Part shown: positions 51,266 to 61,300 of the stretch, piece by piece
Layout: each line of letters starts with the position of its first letter
How positions within the stretch are numbered: position 1 is the stretch's first letter
Source of the DNA: Nocardioides cremeus
Lineage (GTDB): Bacteria > Actinomycetota > Actinomycetes > Propionibacteriales > Nocardioidaceae
NCBI RefSeq assembly: GCF_030518195.1
Contig: NZ_JAULSC010000011.1
Span: 1 to 64,000 of the forward strand
Reading direction: 5' to 3'
DNA: 64,000 nucleotides
Notes under the pieces: generated by a model
Databases searched by the model: none
Seen by the model: only the letters and a program-made list of their open reading frames with translations
What the model was told of the DNA's origin: nothing
Program-made: the position numbers and the translations under genes

Positions 51266-52051
51266 CTACGGTCCTGGGGTCGGGCCGGCTGCCGGGGCGA
51301 CGAGAACGCTGCAGGGCGCGTGGTCGAGCAGTCCCCGCAGCCGCGCGTCGGGGCGGCCCCACAGCGGGGCGTGGGTGCCGCGCAGCACCACGACCAGGTC
51401 GTGCTCGTCGAGGCCCGGGAGCTCGGTCCCCGGCCGGCCGGGCAGCGTGACCTCCTCGACGGGGACGTCCCACACGGCGGCCTGTGCGGTGGCCACGTCG
51501 GCTAGCACCGAGCGCTGGCCCGCGGCGGTGCTCGCGGCCACCACGCGGGCGACCGGCGGTGCGTCCGGCCCCGGCAGCCGCTCACCGGCCGGCACCACCT
51601 CGACCAGGCACGTGGCCCGCGCGACCACCGCCGCCGTGACCCCGCCCCGCACGGCACGGACGGCCGGGGAGGCTCCCTCGGCGCCCAGCACGACCACCGC
51701 CGCGGCGTGGGCCGTGCGCAGGATGCCGTCGGTGACCGAGCCGACGTACAGCGCGGTCTGCACGGGCGGGCGGGGCCGCAGCGCCCGGGCGTGCTCGGCG
51801 GCCGCGGCGAGCACCTCGTGCTCGGCGGCCACGTGCCGGCCGACGTACTCCTCGTCGGCCCCGGTCATCGCGCAGCGCTCCTGGTCGACGTGCAGCAGGG
51901 TGAGGGGCCCTCCGCGCCGGTCTGCCTCCTGCACCGCCCGCTCGACCACCGCCACATCGCGCGGCCAGCTGCCCACCGCAGCGACGACGCCCAGCCTCGG
52001 CCCGGTCCGGTCCGCCGCGTCCTGGGTGTCCGTCAGGTCCTCGGGGTCCAC
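51266..52051 (-). CDS. Universal-stress-protein-like two-domain protein
   Basis: This 261-residue protein has two UspA-type alpha/beta halves. The first has LGVVAAVGSWPRDVAVVERAVQEADRRGGPLTLLHV and VVVLGAEGASPAVRAVRGGVTAAVVARATCLVEVVP. The second ends LRGLLDHAPCSVLVAP. The ATP-binding G-x2-G-x9-G(S/T) motif appears partly in the first half. GTG start follows GGAGG. It lies 30 bases after the P450 gene and may be in the same transcript. The role is probably stress-related; no specific function is readable. Confidence 0.7.
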   Translation of the reverse strand: MDPEDLTDTQDAADRTGPRLGVVAAVGSWPRDVAVVERAVQEADRRGGPLTLLHVDQERCAMTGADEEYVGRHVAAEHEVLAAAAEHARALRPRPPVQTALYVGSVTDGILRTAHAAAVVVLGAEGASPAVRAVRGGVTAAVVARATCLVEVVPAGERLPGPDAPPVARVVAASTAAGQRSVLADVATAQAAVWDVPVEEVTLPGRPGTELPGLDEHDLVVVLRGTHAPLWGRPDARLRGLLDHAPCSVLVAPAAGPTPGP

Positions 52052-52081
52052 CGTGCCTCCCTCGCGCCGCTCGCGGCCTGC

Positions 52082-53365
52082 TCAGCCGTCCTCGCCGGCC
52101 ACGATGCCTGCCCGCCGGCGCTGCGGAGCAGGGTCGTTGGTCCCGGACCGGCCGGGCCCGACCTGCAGCACCAGCCCGCCCTCGGGCAGCGTCGGGATGC
52201 GGTGCCGGTCGACGTACGTCGTCGCGGCGGCGCGCAGGTCGAGCCCGCACAGCACCCGGGTCGTCTCGGCCAGCAGTGCCACGGTGCTCGGCTCGCCCGG
52301 GCACCGGTGCCCCGCGTCGACCTCGCCGCCGCCCTGCGGCACGTAGGACCACGCGTCGGGCTCCTCGGCGAAGCGCTGGGGCCGGAGCTCGTCGGGGTCG
52401 GGGAAGCTCGCGGGCCAGGTGTCGGTGGCCGGGACGTCGAGGAGCACCCGGTCGCCGGGGCGCAGGTCCACTGCGCCGAGCCTGGCCGGACGCACCACCA
52501 ACCCGGTCAGGGCCGGCACGAACGGGGCCAGCCTCCGCACCTCGTGCCCGAACGCCACGTGCTCGCGGCGGTCGTCGCCCAGCGAGGCCGCCAGGTCGGG
52601 TCGCAGCACCAGCTCGCGCGCCGCGAAGGTCGCCAGCCACGCCACCGCGACCGTGGGCCGCAGCACGTTGAGCAGCTCGACGCCGGCGACCCGGGACGGC
52701 AGCGCCGCACCCTCGCCGACCGCGAGCCGGTGCAGCAGCGTGCCGGGCGGCGGCGACACGCGCCCGTGCCGCACGTCGCGGACCAGCCGGGCCGCCCACC
52801 GGTCGAGACGGGCCCGCTGCAGCACCGCCCGGGCGTACGCCGCTCCCGCGAAGCCGAAGCCGTCGACCACGACGGCCAGGTCGCGGGCGACCCGGTCGGC
52901 CGCCGGCCGGGACAGCTCGACCCCGGCGACCCGCAGGACGCTGCGCCCGTAGACACCCACGAGCTCCTCGAAGACCCGCACCCGGGCGCCGGGCCAGCCG
53001 GCGGTGACCGTGTCGAGCTCGTGGCCCACCTCGCCGGCGAGCCGCTCCACCCAGGGGCGGTCCAGGAGGTCGAGGAACATGCCCTTGCGCCGGCGGTGCT
53101 CGGCACCGTCGAGACCGTGCACGGCGCCACGGCCGAACAGCACGTCGGCCAGCGGCCGGGGCACCGCGCCCTGCCGGCGGACCACGTCGGGGTCGTAGAA
53201 CAGCCGCACCCCCTCGGGCCCCCGCACCAGCACGGTGCGGCGCCCCAGGAGACGGGCGGTGGTGGCCACCTCGTCGCCCGACCAGCGCTGCGGCAGGGCG
53301 TCGTACCCCTGCCGCAGCAGCGACCAGGCGAGGTCGTCGCGCACGAGGGCGAGCGGGTTGTTCAC
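52082..53365 (-). CDS. CYP152-like P450 peroxygenase
   Basis: This 427-residue P450 has a short heme motif, PQGGGEVDAGHRCPGE (Cys about 355), and I-helix LLNVLRPTVAVAWLATFAAREL. CYP152 peroxygenases carry Arg-Pro here in place of the usual acid/alcohol pair; the Arg anchors a fatty-acid carboxylate and allows H2O2 use. It would hydroxylate or decarboxylate fatty acids without a reductase. The GTG at 53365 overlaps the stop of the upstream F420-type oxidoreductase (GTGA), fixing the start. Confidence 0.85.
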   Translation of the reverse strand: MNNPLALVRDDLAWSLLRQGYDALPQRWSGDEVATTARLLGRRTVLVRGPEGVRLFYDPDVVRRQGAVPRPLADVLFGRGAVHGLDGAEHRRRKGMFLDLLDRPWVERLAGEVGHELDTVTAGWPGARVRVFEELVGVYGRSVLRVAGVELSRPAADRVARDLAVVVDGFGFAGAAYARAVLQRARLDRWAARLVRDVRHGRVSPPPGTLLHRLAVGEGAALPSRVAGVELLNVLRPTVAVAWLATFAARELVLRPDLAASLGDDRREHVAFGHEVRRLAPFVPALTGLVVRPARLGAVDLRPGDRVLLDVPATDTWPASFPDPDELRPQRFAEEPDAWSYVPQGGGEVDAGHRCPGEPSTVALLAETTRVLCGLDLRAAATTYVDRHRIPTLPEGGLVLQVGPGRSGTNDPAPQRRRAGIVAGEDG

Positions 53366-54324
53366 CCGCCGACCTCGGAGCGCACCTTCGGCAGCACCTC
53401 GGCGCCGTAGGCCCGGATCATGTCGGCGTAGTGCGGGCCCATGTTGGCGACGTACACCTCGTCGTAGCCGGCCTCGACGTAGCCGAGGAGCTGCTGCACG
53501 TGCGGGTCGATGTCGGGGCCGGCGACGGTGTTCTCGGAGGTCGACTCGCGGGTCACCAGCTCGGTGGCCTGCTCGAAGTGGCGCACCGACGGCAGCACCT
53601 GGGCCAGCTCGCCGGGCAGCCCCGCGTGCGGCCACAGGCGCCAAGCCAGGTCGACGCCCTCGTCCCTGGTCGGCGCCCAGGCCGCCTTGCAGCCGCCCTG
53701 GGCGGGCAGCCCGCCGCTGGCCTCCTTGAAGCGCTGGACCAGGTCGGGCGAGGGGGAGGTCCCCACGAAGCCGTCGCCGATGCGGGCCGCGAGGTCGGTC
53801 GACTTGGGGCCGAACCCGCTGACGTAGATCGACGGCGGCTCCTCGGGGATGGTGTAGATGCGGGCGTTCTCGACCGCGTAGTGGCGCCCCCGCGTGGTCA
53901 CGAAGTCGCCCTCCCACAGGCGGCGGATCAGCGCGACCGCCTCCTCGAGCATCTCGGCGCGCACGTCCCAGGAGGGCCAGGCGTCGCCGAGGACGTGCTC
54001 GTTGAGGGCTTCACCGGTGCCGACGCCCAGCGTGAACCGCCCGCCGAGCTGCACCGCGGCGGTGGCCGCGGCCTGCGCGACCACTGCCGGATGCATCCTG
54101 ATGGTCGGGCAGGTCACCGCCGTGGTGACCGGCAGCGAGCATGCCTGCGACAGCGCCCCGATCACGCCCCACACCAGCGGGGACTGGCCCTGCTGGTCGT
54201 TCCAGGGGTGGAAGTGGTCGCTGATCCACAACGCCTCGAAGCCGGCCTGCTCGGCGAGCACCGCCTGCTCGACCAGCTCGGCGGGTCCGTACTCCTCGGT
54301 GGAGAGGAAGTAGCCGATGCGCAC
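53362..54324 (-). CDS. LLM-class F420-dependent oxidoreductase
   Basis: This is a 320-residue luciferase-like TIM barrel with IGYFLSTEEYGPAELVEQAVLAEQAGFEALWISDHFHPWNDQQGQSP, the F420-glucose-6-phosphate-dehydrogenase-like group. It also has GVGTGEALNEHVLGDAWPSWDVRAEML and the typical YVSGFGPKSTDLAARIGDGFV. It would move hydride between F420 and an unknown substrate. GTG start follows GGAGG. The tight coupling to a P450 peroxygenase is notable. Confidence 0.87.
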   Translation of the reverse strand: MRIGYFLSTEEYGPAELVEQAVLAEQAGFEALWISDHFHPWNDQQGQSPLVWGVIGALSQACSLPVTTAVTCPTIRMHPAVVAQAAATAAVQLGGRFTLGVGTGEALNEHVLGDAWPSWDVRAEMLEEAVALIRRLWEGDFVTTRGRHYAVENARIYTIPEEPPSIYVSGFGPKSTDLAARIGDGFVGTSPSPDLVQRFKEASGGLPAQGGCKAAWAPTRDEGVDLAWRLWPHAGLPGELAQVLPSVRHFEQATELVTRESTSENTVAGPDIDPHVQQLLGYVEAGYDEVYVANMGPHYADMIRAYGAEVLPKVRSEVGG

Positions 54325-54334
54325 GCGGGCCTCC

Positions 54335-54607
54335 TCAGTGGTTGCGCAGGGCGTCGACGAGCTCGTCCTTGGTCATCGAGGACCGGCCCTCGATGTCGAG
54401 CTCGCGGGCGCGCTCCTGCAGGTCGTCCACCGTCCAGTCCTCGTAGGAGCCCGACTTGCCTCCCTTGCGGCCGGTCGTCGATCGCGACTGGTTGGCCGAG
54501 GCGTTGGCGATGCGCGCGGACTTCTCCTTGCTGTTGCCCTCGTCGCGCAGCTTCTCGTAGAGCTCGTCGTCCTTGACGCTGGGTCCGGGTTCCTGGCCTC
54601 CGGGCAC
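54335..54607 (-). CDS. Small Rho-N/SAP-like conserved protein
   Basis: This 90-residue hydrophilic protein has an N-terminal half (VKDDELYEKLRDEGNSKEKSARIANASAN) found in short actinobacterial stress-type proteins, then a linker and a C-terminal SAP/Rho-N-like motif (WTVDDLQERARELDIEGRSSMTKDELVDALRNH) that may bind nucleic acid. It lies 10 bases upstream of the oxidoreductase gene on the same strand. The function is not known. Confidence 0.75.
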   Translation of the reverse strand: MPGGQEPGPSVKDDELYEKLRDEGNSKEKSARIANASANQSRSTTGRKGGKSGSYEDWTVDDLQERARELDIEGRSSMTKDELVDALRNH

Positions 54608-54649
54608 GGTTCTCTCCTCTGCTGGTCGGGTCGGGACGGGGTACGTCGT

Positions 54650-54886
54650 CTACTGCGGGCTGGTGACGTCGACGCCACCGAGCTCGCGGAGCAGGGTGTG
54701 GCAGCGGTGGGCCCGCTCCTGGTCCTGCTCCATCACCTCGCGGAAGAAGTCGGCGACCTCCTGCTTGCCCGCGTTCTCGGCGTCGCGCACGTACTGGCCG
54801 TAGTCGTGGCCCGCCTTGAGCGCGTGGTACTGCACCGAGATCAGGTCGAAGACGACGTCGTCGAATCCGGTCTCACCTGTGGCCAT
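54650..54886 (-). CDS. Small acidic helical protein, ferritin-like
   Basis: This 78-residue protein is mostly helical (VVFDLISVQYHALKAGHDYGQYVRDAENAGKQEVADFFREVMEQDQERAHRCHTLLREL) with Glu/His spacing like half a ferritin-like bundle. AAGGAGGA precedes the ATG at 54886, which makes the longer open frame to 54925 unlikely. The function is not known. It shares the strand and spacing of a cluster of small genes with its neighbours. Confidence 0.7.
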   Translation of the reverse strand: MATGETGFDDVVFDLISVQYHALKAGHDYGQYVRDAENAGKQEVADFFREVMEQDQERAHRCHTLLRELGGVDVTSPQ

Positions 54887-54926
54887 GCTGGTCCTCCTTG
54901 AGGTCAGGGTCGGGGTGGTGGTCACC

Positions 54927-55283
54927 TCAGCGGCGCGGCTGCGCCGGGTTGGTCGGGACGCCCTGCGAGGGCGGGTTCTGCGGTGGTCCCTCGGTCTGCG
55001 GGGACGCCTGGTGCGGCGAGGGGTTCTGGCCGACCTGGTCGACGCGGGGCGCCGTGGGGTCGGGGCCCTCGCCGGGAGCCGGCTCGGCGCCGGGGTCCTC
55101 GCGCAGCTGGTTCCGGCGCTGCTCGAGCAGCACGATCGCCGCCGGACGGGCGGCGTAGGCCCGCTCGTGCTCGAGCAGGCGCTCCACGGACTCGGCGTCG
55201 AGTCCCTGCAGCCGGTGCTCGATGTCGCTGAGCAGCAGGTGGTCGTAGTCGGGGATGGGCAAGCCCTCCGAATGCGTCATCAT
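54927..55283 (-). CDS. Conserved hypothetical protein with Pro-rich tail
   Basis: The 118-residue product has a helical N-terminal domain (LPIPDYDHLLLSDIEHRLQGLDAESVERLLEHERAYAARPAAIVLLEQRRNQLRE) that I associate with a short actinobacterial domain of unknown function, and a disordered Pro/Gln-rich tail. AGGAGG lies before the paired ATG codons at 55283/55280. Confidence 0.7.
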   Translation of the reverse strand: MMTHSEGLPIPDYDHLLLSDIEHRLQGLDAESVERLLEHERAYAARPAAIVLLEQRRNQLREDPGAEPAPGEGPDPTAPRVDQVGQNPSPHQASPQTEGPPQNPPSQGVPTNPAQPRR

Positions 55284-55362
55284 CGCCTCCTGGTGGATCG
55301 GCTTCCGACACCTCCACAGGTAGCCAACGTGCCGCCCGGCTACTCCGCCCGTTGGGGTGAGA

Positions 55363-55557
55363 TCACCTCGGGTCGTCGGGCCGGTCCTCCGTCTCAGGGC
55401 TCTGCTCAGGGTCGGGCGTCGCCGCCGCAGCGTCACGGCGGTCGGCGGCCTGCTCGTGCAGGTCGCGCTCGATCTGCTTGGCGCGCGGGCGCTCGAACAG
55501 CAGGATGGCGGCGGCCACGGCCAGCAGCACCACGATGGTCAGGACGAGCTCGAACAC
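55363..55557 (-). CDS. Small single-pass membrane protein
   Basis: This 64-residue product starts with a transmembrane helix (FELVLTIVVLLAVAAAILLF) and continues as a basic then acidic soluble tail ending EDRPDDPR. GTG at 55557 follows GAGGAGG. No family is recognised. Confidence 0.6.
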   Translation of the reverse strand: MFELVLTIVVLLAVAAAILLFERPRAKQIERDLHEQAADRRDAAAATPDPEQSPETEDRPDDPR

Positions 55558-55769
55558 GGTGTCCTCCTCGACGGTCGTCGTCCCGTCCGGGTACCCGATG
55601 GGTGTCGGCGTCACACATCGGTGGAGCCCGCACCGGACGTCGTACGGCCGGGAGGTCCACTCGTGCCAGACGTATGACGTCCGCGGCTCGCGGCGCTGCC
55701 GGCTCCCCTCGACCGAGTCCAGGGCAGGGGTGGCTAGGGTCGAGCCGTGAGTCACCAGGCACGCGGCGG

Positions 55770-57011
55770 ATGAGGTCGACGAGGCGCGACCGGAGCAGGC
55801 CGGGCGGCCAGGGCGGGCAGCCCCGCACCCCGATCCCGAGCGAGATCAAGGTGCTCATCGGCGCCGCGTTCGTGATCGCGATCGGGTTCGGGCTGATCTC
55901 GCCGGTGCTCCCTGCGTACGCCCGCACCTTCGACGTCGGGGTCGCGGCCGCCTCGGTGGTGGTCTCCGCGTTCGCGTTCTTCCGGCTGGTCTTCGCGCCC
56001 GCCGGCGGTGCGCTGGTCGCGCGGCTCGGCGAGCGCCCGGTCTACCTGACCGGGCTGCTGGTGGTGGCCGCGTCGTCGCTGGCCACCGCCTTCGCGCAGT
56101 CCTACTGGCAGCTGCTGGTCTTCCGCGGTCTCGGCGGCCTGGGCTCGACCATGTTCACGGTCTCGGCGATGGCGCTGCTGGTGCGCCTGGCCCCGCCCAG
56201 CATCCGCGGGCGCGTCTCGTCGGCGTACGCCAGCTCGTTCCTGGTCGGCGGCATGCTCGGGCCCGTGCTCGGCGGGCTGCTCGCCTCGTTCGGGCTGCGC
56301 CTGCCCTTCATCGTGTACGCCGGCGCGCTGGTCGTGGCCGTCGTCGTGGTCGGCACCCGGCTCAGCGGCGCCCGCCTTCGGCCCGCGGCCGACCAGCCGC
56401 AGCGTCCTCCGATGCTGGTGGGCGAGGCGCTGGACCACCCCGCCTACCGGGCGGCGCTGGCCTCGGGCTTCGCCAACGGCTGGTGCAACTTCGGGGTCCG
56501 GGTGGCGGTGCTCCCCCAGTTCGCCATCACCGTCTACGACCGGCCCTGGGTCGCCGGCGCGGCCCTGGGGGTCGCGGCCGTGGGCACGGCGCTGACGCTG
56601 CAGGTCGCCGGCCGGATCGCCGACACCGTGGGTCGCCGTCCGCTCGTGATCACCGGTCTCGCGGTGACCGCGCTGGGCTTCGGGCTGCTCGGCCTGGCCG
56701 GAGACCTGGTGGTGCTGCTCGTGCTCTCCGCGGTGTCCGGGCTCGGAGCCGGGCTGGTCAACCCCGGCCAGCAGGCCGCCGTCGCCGACGTCGTCGGCAA
56801 CGACCGCAGCGGCGGCAAGGTGCTGGCGGCCTTCCAGATGGCCCAGGACTCCGGCGCCATCGTGGGCCCGATCCTCGTCGGCGTGATCGCCGACCAGGCC
56901 GGCTTCGGCTGGGCGCTGGCCACCACCGCGCTGGTCAGCCTGGTGGCCCTGCTGCCGTGGCTGGGGGCCACCGAAACGCTGCCCGCGACGGCCGAGGCCG
57001 ACCAGGGCTGA
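55770..57011 (+). CDS. Major-facilitator-superfamily efflux-type transporter
   Basis: This 413-residue protein has 12 hydrophobic segments, the MFS motif A-like stretch GGALVARLGERPVY between segments 2 and 3, and a second-half equivalent GRIADTVGRRPLVI. The overall pattern suits multidrug or sugar efflux transporters. The start is uncertain: ATG at 55770 lies before a basic, glycine-rich N-terminus and there is no clean ribosome-binding site. The substrate is unknown. Confidence 0.82.
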   Translation: MRSTRRDRSRPGGQGGQPRTPIPSEIKVLIGAAFVIAIGFGLISPVLPAYARTFDVGVAAASVVVSAFAFFRLVFAPAGGALVARLGERPVYLTGLLVVAASSLATAFAQSYWQLLVFRGLGGLGSTMFTVSAMALLVRLAPPSIRGRVSSAYASSFLVGGMLGPVLGGLLASFGLRLPFIVYAGALVVAVVVVGTRLSGARLRPAADQPQRPPMLVGEALDHPAYRAALASGFANGWCNFGVRVAVLPQFAITVYDRPWVAGAALGVAAVGTALTLQVAGRIADTVGRRPLVITGLAVTALGFGLLGLAGDLVVLLVLSAVSGLGAGLVNPGQQAAVADVVGNDRSGGKVLAAFQMAQDSGAIVGPILVGVIADQAGFGWALATTALVSLVALLPWLGATETLPATAEADQG

Positions 57012-57035
57012 GGGCCCTGCTCCGGGCGGCGCGGC

Positions 57036-57407
57036 TCAGGAGGCGCCGGGCACGCGGAAGCCGTCGAACGCCCGCACCTCGATCGGGCGGCCGATGGCGG
57101 CGCTGGTCCGCGCCGCCCAGGAGATCGCCTCGTCGAGGTCGGCGGCCTCGATGACGTAGAAGCCGCCGAGGCGTTCCGCGGCGTCCGCGAACGGACCGTC
57201 GCTGGTCGTCGTCTCGCCGTCCTCGACCCGCACGACCCTGGCGGAGCCGACGTCGGCGAGGCGACCGGAGGCCACCAGCGCCTGGGTCGAGCCCATGTCG
57301 GCCTCGAGCTCGCCGACCTGGCGCATCGTGGCCTGCACCTGCTGCTCGGTCATCTCGACCGGCGCCTGGTCGGCCACCGTGTGCATGGACAGGAGGAAGT
57401 GGGTCAT
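57036..57407 (-). CDS. YCII/DGPF-domain protein
   Basis: This 123-residue protein has FLLSMHTVADQAPVEM, an active-like SDGPFADAAERLGGFYVIEAADLDEAISWA and IEVRAFDGF, the signature of the YCII-related DGPF family often found with ECF sigma factors. No such sigma gene is adjacent. The function is not known beyond the fold. Start ATG 57407 follows GGAG. Confidence 0.8.
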   Translation of the reverse strand: MTHFLLSMHTVADQAPVEMTEQQVQATMRQVGELEADMGSTQALVASGRLADVGSARVVRVEDGETTTSDGPFADAAERLGGFYVIEAADLDEAISWAARTSAAIGRPIEVRAFDGFRVPGAS

Positions 57408-57478
57408 GGCGGTCTCCGTCTCCGACGAGGGCCTCGCCGCCCCGGCCGGGGCGACCGGCGACCCACGATCTCGCCACG

Positions 57479-58354
57479 CTACTCGCCGGCGAGCACCTCG
57501 CGCTCGTGGTGGTGCAGCGAGAGGTAGCGGCTCGGGCGCGCCCGGGCCAGCCCACCGTCGGCGATCCAGGCCTCGCTGGAGGTGCGCCCACGCTCGACCA
57601 GCTCGGCGGCGTGGTCGAAGTCGGCCGAGGAGATCGTCAGCGGGCACAGCGGCGGCAGCAGCCCGATCGAGACCCCCTCGACCTCCATGTCGACCTCGAT
57701 GACGAGCTGCTGCTCGATCAGCAGCGACAGCGCGTGCACCGCCACCCCGATCGCCGAGCGCGGGGGCGCGGCGATGGCGCAGGGGACGCCGGCGGGCAGC
57801 ACGACGACGCGGGTCGCGCCCAGCTCGATCGCGTGCGAGACCCCGGCCCGGGTCGCGATGGCCCCGTCGACCAGCCACCGCTCCCCCACCTGCACCGGCG
57901 GCAGCACCCCGGGGATCGCCGCGGTGGCGCGGGCGGCCTCGCGCACCGACCCCGTCGAGAGCAGCACGTCGGCACCGGTGAACAGGTCGGTGGCCAGCAG
58001 GTGCACGGGGATGCGTGCCTGCTCCAGGACGTCGATGCCGGCCCGCCGGGCCACCAGGTCACCGAGCGGCTCGCCCGGGAAGAGGCTGCGGCCGTGCCCG
58101 GTCAGCCCGCGCAGCAGCTGCAGCGGCCGGATCGGGAAGACGTCGCGGCGACGCAGCTCGATCCACACCTCCGCGAGCTCGGCCAGCGACGCCTGGGAGG
58201 TGCCGTGGGCGCCCACCCAGGCCGCGTTGAGGCCGCCGGCGGAGGTGCCGACCAGCAGGTCGGGCTCGACACCGGCCGCGGCCAGTGCCTGGAGCATCTC
58301 CACCTGCACGGCACCGAGGCTGCCACCACCGGACAGGACGAAGGCGGTCGTCAT
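57479..58354 (-). CDS. Patatin-like phospholipase
   Basis: This 291-residue hydrolase has the patatin oxyanion loop GGGSLGAVQ at residues 9-17, nucleophile Ser in GTSAGGLNAAW and the catalytic Asp in LVDGAIATRAG (Ser-Asp dyad). It belongs to the RssA-like branch by its start, FVLSGGGSLGAVQVEMLQAL. It would hydrolyse an acyl ester in membrane or storage lipid. It begins 20 bases after jetC, where a Wadjet operon would commonly have jetD; whether it takes part in defence is unknown. The large open frame continuing upstream over jetC is a shadow. Confidence 0.87.
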   Translation of the reverse strand: MTTAFVLSGGGSLGAVQVEMLQALAAAGVEPDLLVGTSAGGLNAAWVGAHGTSQASLAELAEVWIELRRRDVFPIRPLQLLRGLTGHGRSLFPGEPLGDLVARRAGIDVLEQARIPVHLLATDLFTGADVLLSTGSVREAARATAAIPGVLPPVQVGERWLVDGAIATRAGVSHAIELGATRVVVLPAGVPCAIAAPPRSAIGVAVHALSLLIEQQLVIEVDMEVEGVSIGLLPPLCPLTISSADFDHAAELVERGRTSSEAWIADGGLARARPSRYLSLHHHEREVLAGE

Positions 58355-58374
58355 GCTCCCAGCCTGCCGCAGCG

Positions 58375-61300
58375 CTACCCGGTGGTCGACCCGGTGGTCG
58401 ACCCGGCCTGCGTGATCGGGGTGATCCAGGCCTGGTGGGTGGCGGTGTTCTTGGTGATGGCCAGCAGCTCGTCCATGTGCGGCTCGAGGCCGGTCACCTT
58501 GTCGAGCGGCACCCCGATCACCAGCTGGAAACCCAGGCCCTTCCAGGCCCGCACCGCCCGGCCCGCGAACTCGGAGTCGGCCTTGACGAAGCCCTCGTCG
58601 AGGAAGACCGGCGCGAAGCGCGGGCGCGAGCGCATCTCGTCGCCGAGGCGGAAGCGCAGCGCGGAGCCGACGATGAAGGCGACCAGCTCCTGGCTCTCGC
58701 CGCCGCTCTTCTCCCCCAGCGTCCGGTACGTCGCGCGCAGCTCGCCGGAGAGGTGGTCGTAGCGCTCGGCGCTGACCTCGACGTGGCGGCGTACGTCGAG
58801 CAGCCGGTCGCGGTCGGTGGGCGCGCCGCCGGGTGCCTGCGGGCGCAGCTGCTCCATGAAGCGGCTGAGGTCGGCGAAGCGTCGCTCGAGGTCGGCCTCC
58901 TCCAGCGGGGCCGTCGCCGGGCTGCCGGCCGACAGGGCCCGCAGCTCCTTCATGAAGGCCTGCACGTGCACCGGCGAGAGCCGCCGCAACCGGATCCGCA
59001 GCCGATCGCCGGCGCCGCCGAACTCGAGGCGCCTGAGGATGGCGTTGATCGGCACCAGCCGGTCCTCGATCTCCTCGACCGAGGCGGCCATCGCCCCGAC
59101 CAGCGGCACCAGGTCCTGCCCGCTCCACTCGGTCAGGCGCCGGCGCCACTCGGAGCGGCGGTCGGCCAGGCCCTTGCCGCGGATGTCCTCGAGGATGCGC
59201 TCGTAGTCGGGGTAGGAGTCGGCGGTGGCACCCAGGTTGGGCGAGTCCCAGCGCGACTTGTAGTGCCGGAAGACCGCGACCAGGTCGTCCTCGACGCGCG
59301 CCAGCTCGGTGGTCGCGTCGGAGACCGCCTCGTGCAGCCGGGCCTCGAGCCGCTTGGCGTTCTCGGCGAACCTGTCGAGGTCGTCGGGGTCGGCGGGCGC
59401 GGCGGCCGCGGCGAGCTCGACGCGCAGCGCGGCGTCCTGCTCGTCGCTGAGACCGGCACCCTCGGGCCGCTCGGTGGCCTCGAGCCGGTCGTTGACGTGG
59501 TCCTCGTCCTCGACCAGCTCGCCGTGCCGCGCGGCCAGCGCCCTCTGCTGGTGCTCGAGGGCGAAGCGCTGCTGGCGCGTGGTGTCGAGGCGAGCGCCCA
59601 GGTCGTCGATCTGCTCCTGCAGCACCTGCAGCCGGTCGTCGGCGGTGAGGATCGCCTCGCGGCGCCGCTCCAGCTCGGTGATGCGCCGGTCGCAGCCGGC
59701 CACGTCGACGTCGTCGTGGCGCACCATCGCCACGGCGTCGTACGCCGAGCGCTGCTGCTCGAGCACCCCGGCGCGCCGGTCGATGGCGCCCAGCCGGTCG
59801 TCGACCTCGAGCAGCTCGCGCTCGAGGCGGGCGAGCTGGGCGTCGACCTCGGCCACGGCCTCCTCGTTGGAGAAGCCGATGATGCTGCGCTGCTCGCCAC
59901 GGCCGTGGGCGCCGCGTCGGCCGCTGCGGGTCTGGCCCGACTCGGTGACCCGGAAGCCGGGCCCGTCGAGGCCGGCGGCGGTCTCGACGCAGAAGGCGTT
60001 GCGCGACGGCTCGGCGACGTGCTGCTGGACCCAGCCCGAGAAGGGCGAGTCCTTGAAGAGCAGCTTGCCGGCGACCCGCTCGGGGTCGGAGGGGCCGGTG
60101 TCGGGCAGGTCGAGGTCGACGCCCTGGAAGGTGAACCGGGTGCGCAGGCGCAGCCCGTCGATGGCGCTCGAGAAGTGCGCGAGCCGCTCGACCGGCACCA
60201 GCATGGTGCGGGCGGTGCCGCCCAGCACGGTCTCGATGGCGGTGCGCCAGCGCGCCTCCTCGGGGGCCACGTCGAGCAGCTCGGCGACGTAGGGCAGCTC
60301 CTCGGGCGACATCCCCACGGCGCGGGCGACCTCGGCGCGCAGCTCGTGCAGGTGGGAGGGCACCCGGCCGGCGCGGCTCTCGAGCGAGGCCCGCTCGCGG
60401 CGCAGCGCGGCCTGCTCCTCCTTCAGCGGCACCAGCGCGTCGCGCACCTCGTCGCGCTCGGCGCGCAGCCGGGCGCGGGCGCCGTCGCCGGCCGCCAGCT
60501 GCTTGCGCGCGTGCAGCTGCAGGGCCGCGAAGCCCGCGGCCGAGTCGAGCGCGGAGTCCAGGTCGGGGGCCGCCTCGGCGGCGTCGTCGGCGAGACCGAC
60601 GAGCGGGTAGACGCGCTCCTCGAGCTCGGCCAGCCGCGCCGCGCGCTCCGCGCGGATCGCGCGCTCGTGGTCGACCTGGGCGGCCAGCGCCTGCAGGTCG
60701 CCGCCGCCGGCGTCGCGGTGGGCGTCCTTGGCGGCCTCGAGGTCGGCGACCAGCGCGGCCTCGGCCGAGCGGGCCCCGGCCAGCGCCTCCGAGGTGGCGG
60801 CCCGCTCGTCGCGGTTGGTCTCGACCGCCGCCTCGATGAGGCGGCGGTGGGTGCGTAGCAGCCACAACCGCAGCGGCGTGTCGCCGGCGGCTGTCACCCC
60901 GTAGGAGTCGAGCTGGGCAAGGCGTCGGGCGGCGGCCTCGCGGCGCTCGTGCAGCCCGGCGATCGGCTCGAGCAGCGCCAGCTTCTCCTCCTCGGTGCGC
61001 ATCGCTGCGTGCGCGGCGTCGAGGTCGTCGAAGTGCTCGATCGCGCGGTCGGCGGCGGCGTACGTCGACGGGCGCTCGAGCACCATGTCCTTGTAGAGCT
61101 CGTCGACGCTGCGCACCTGGTTGCCGGCCTGGATGCGGGCCAGCAGCCGCAGCGCCTTGGCCCCGTCACCGCCGGCGCCGATGCCGAGGCGGGCGTGCAG
61201 CACCTCGGCGTACTCCGCGTAGGTGCGGTGCACCCGCACCCCGGGGTAGAGCTTCTTGAGGGTGTTGGCGTGGAAGCGCTCGGCGACCGCGACCTCGAGC

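Noticed and set aside
58285-60858. A long plus-strand frame of 857 codons opposite jetC
   Set aside because: Its composition is a shadow of the coiled-coil gene with no recognisable domain; jetC motifs are clear on the minus strand.
57479-60865. A single 1128-codon minus-strand frame suggesting a patatin fusion
   Set aside because: Only the last 291 codons match patatin. The rest is Arg/Ala-rich translation of jetC in another frame.
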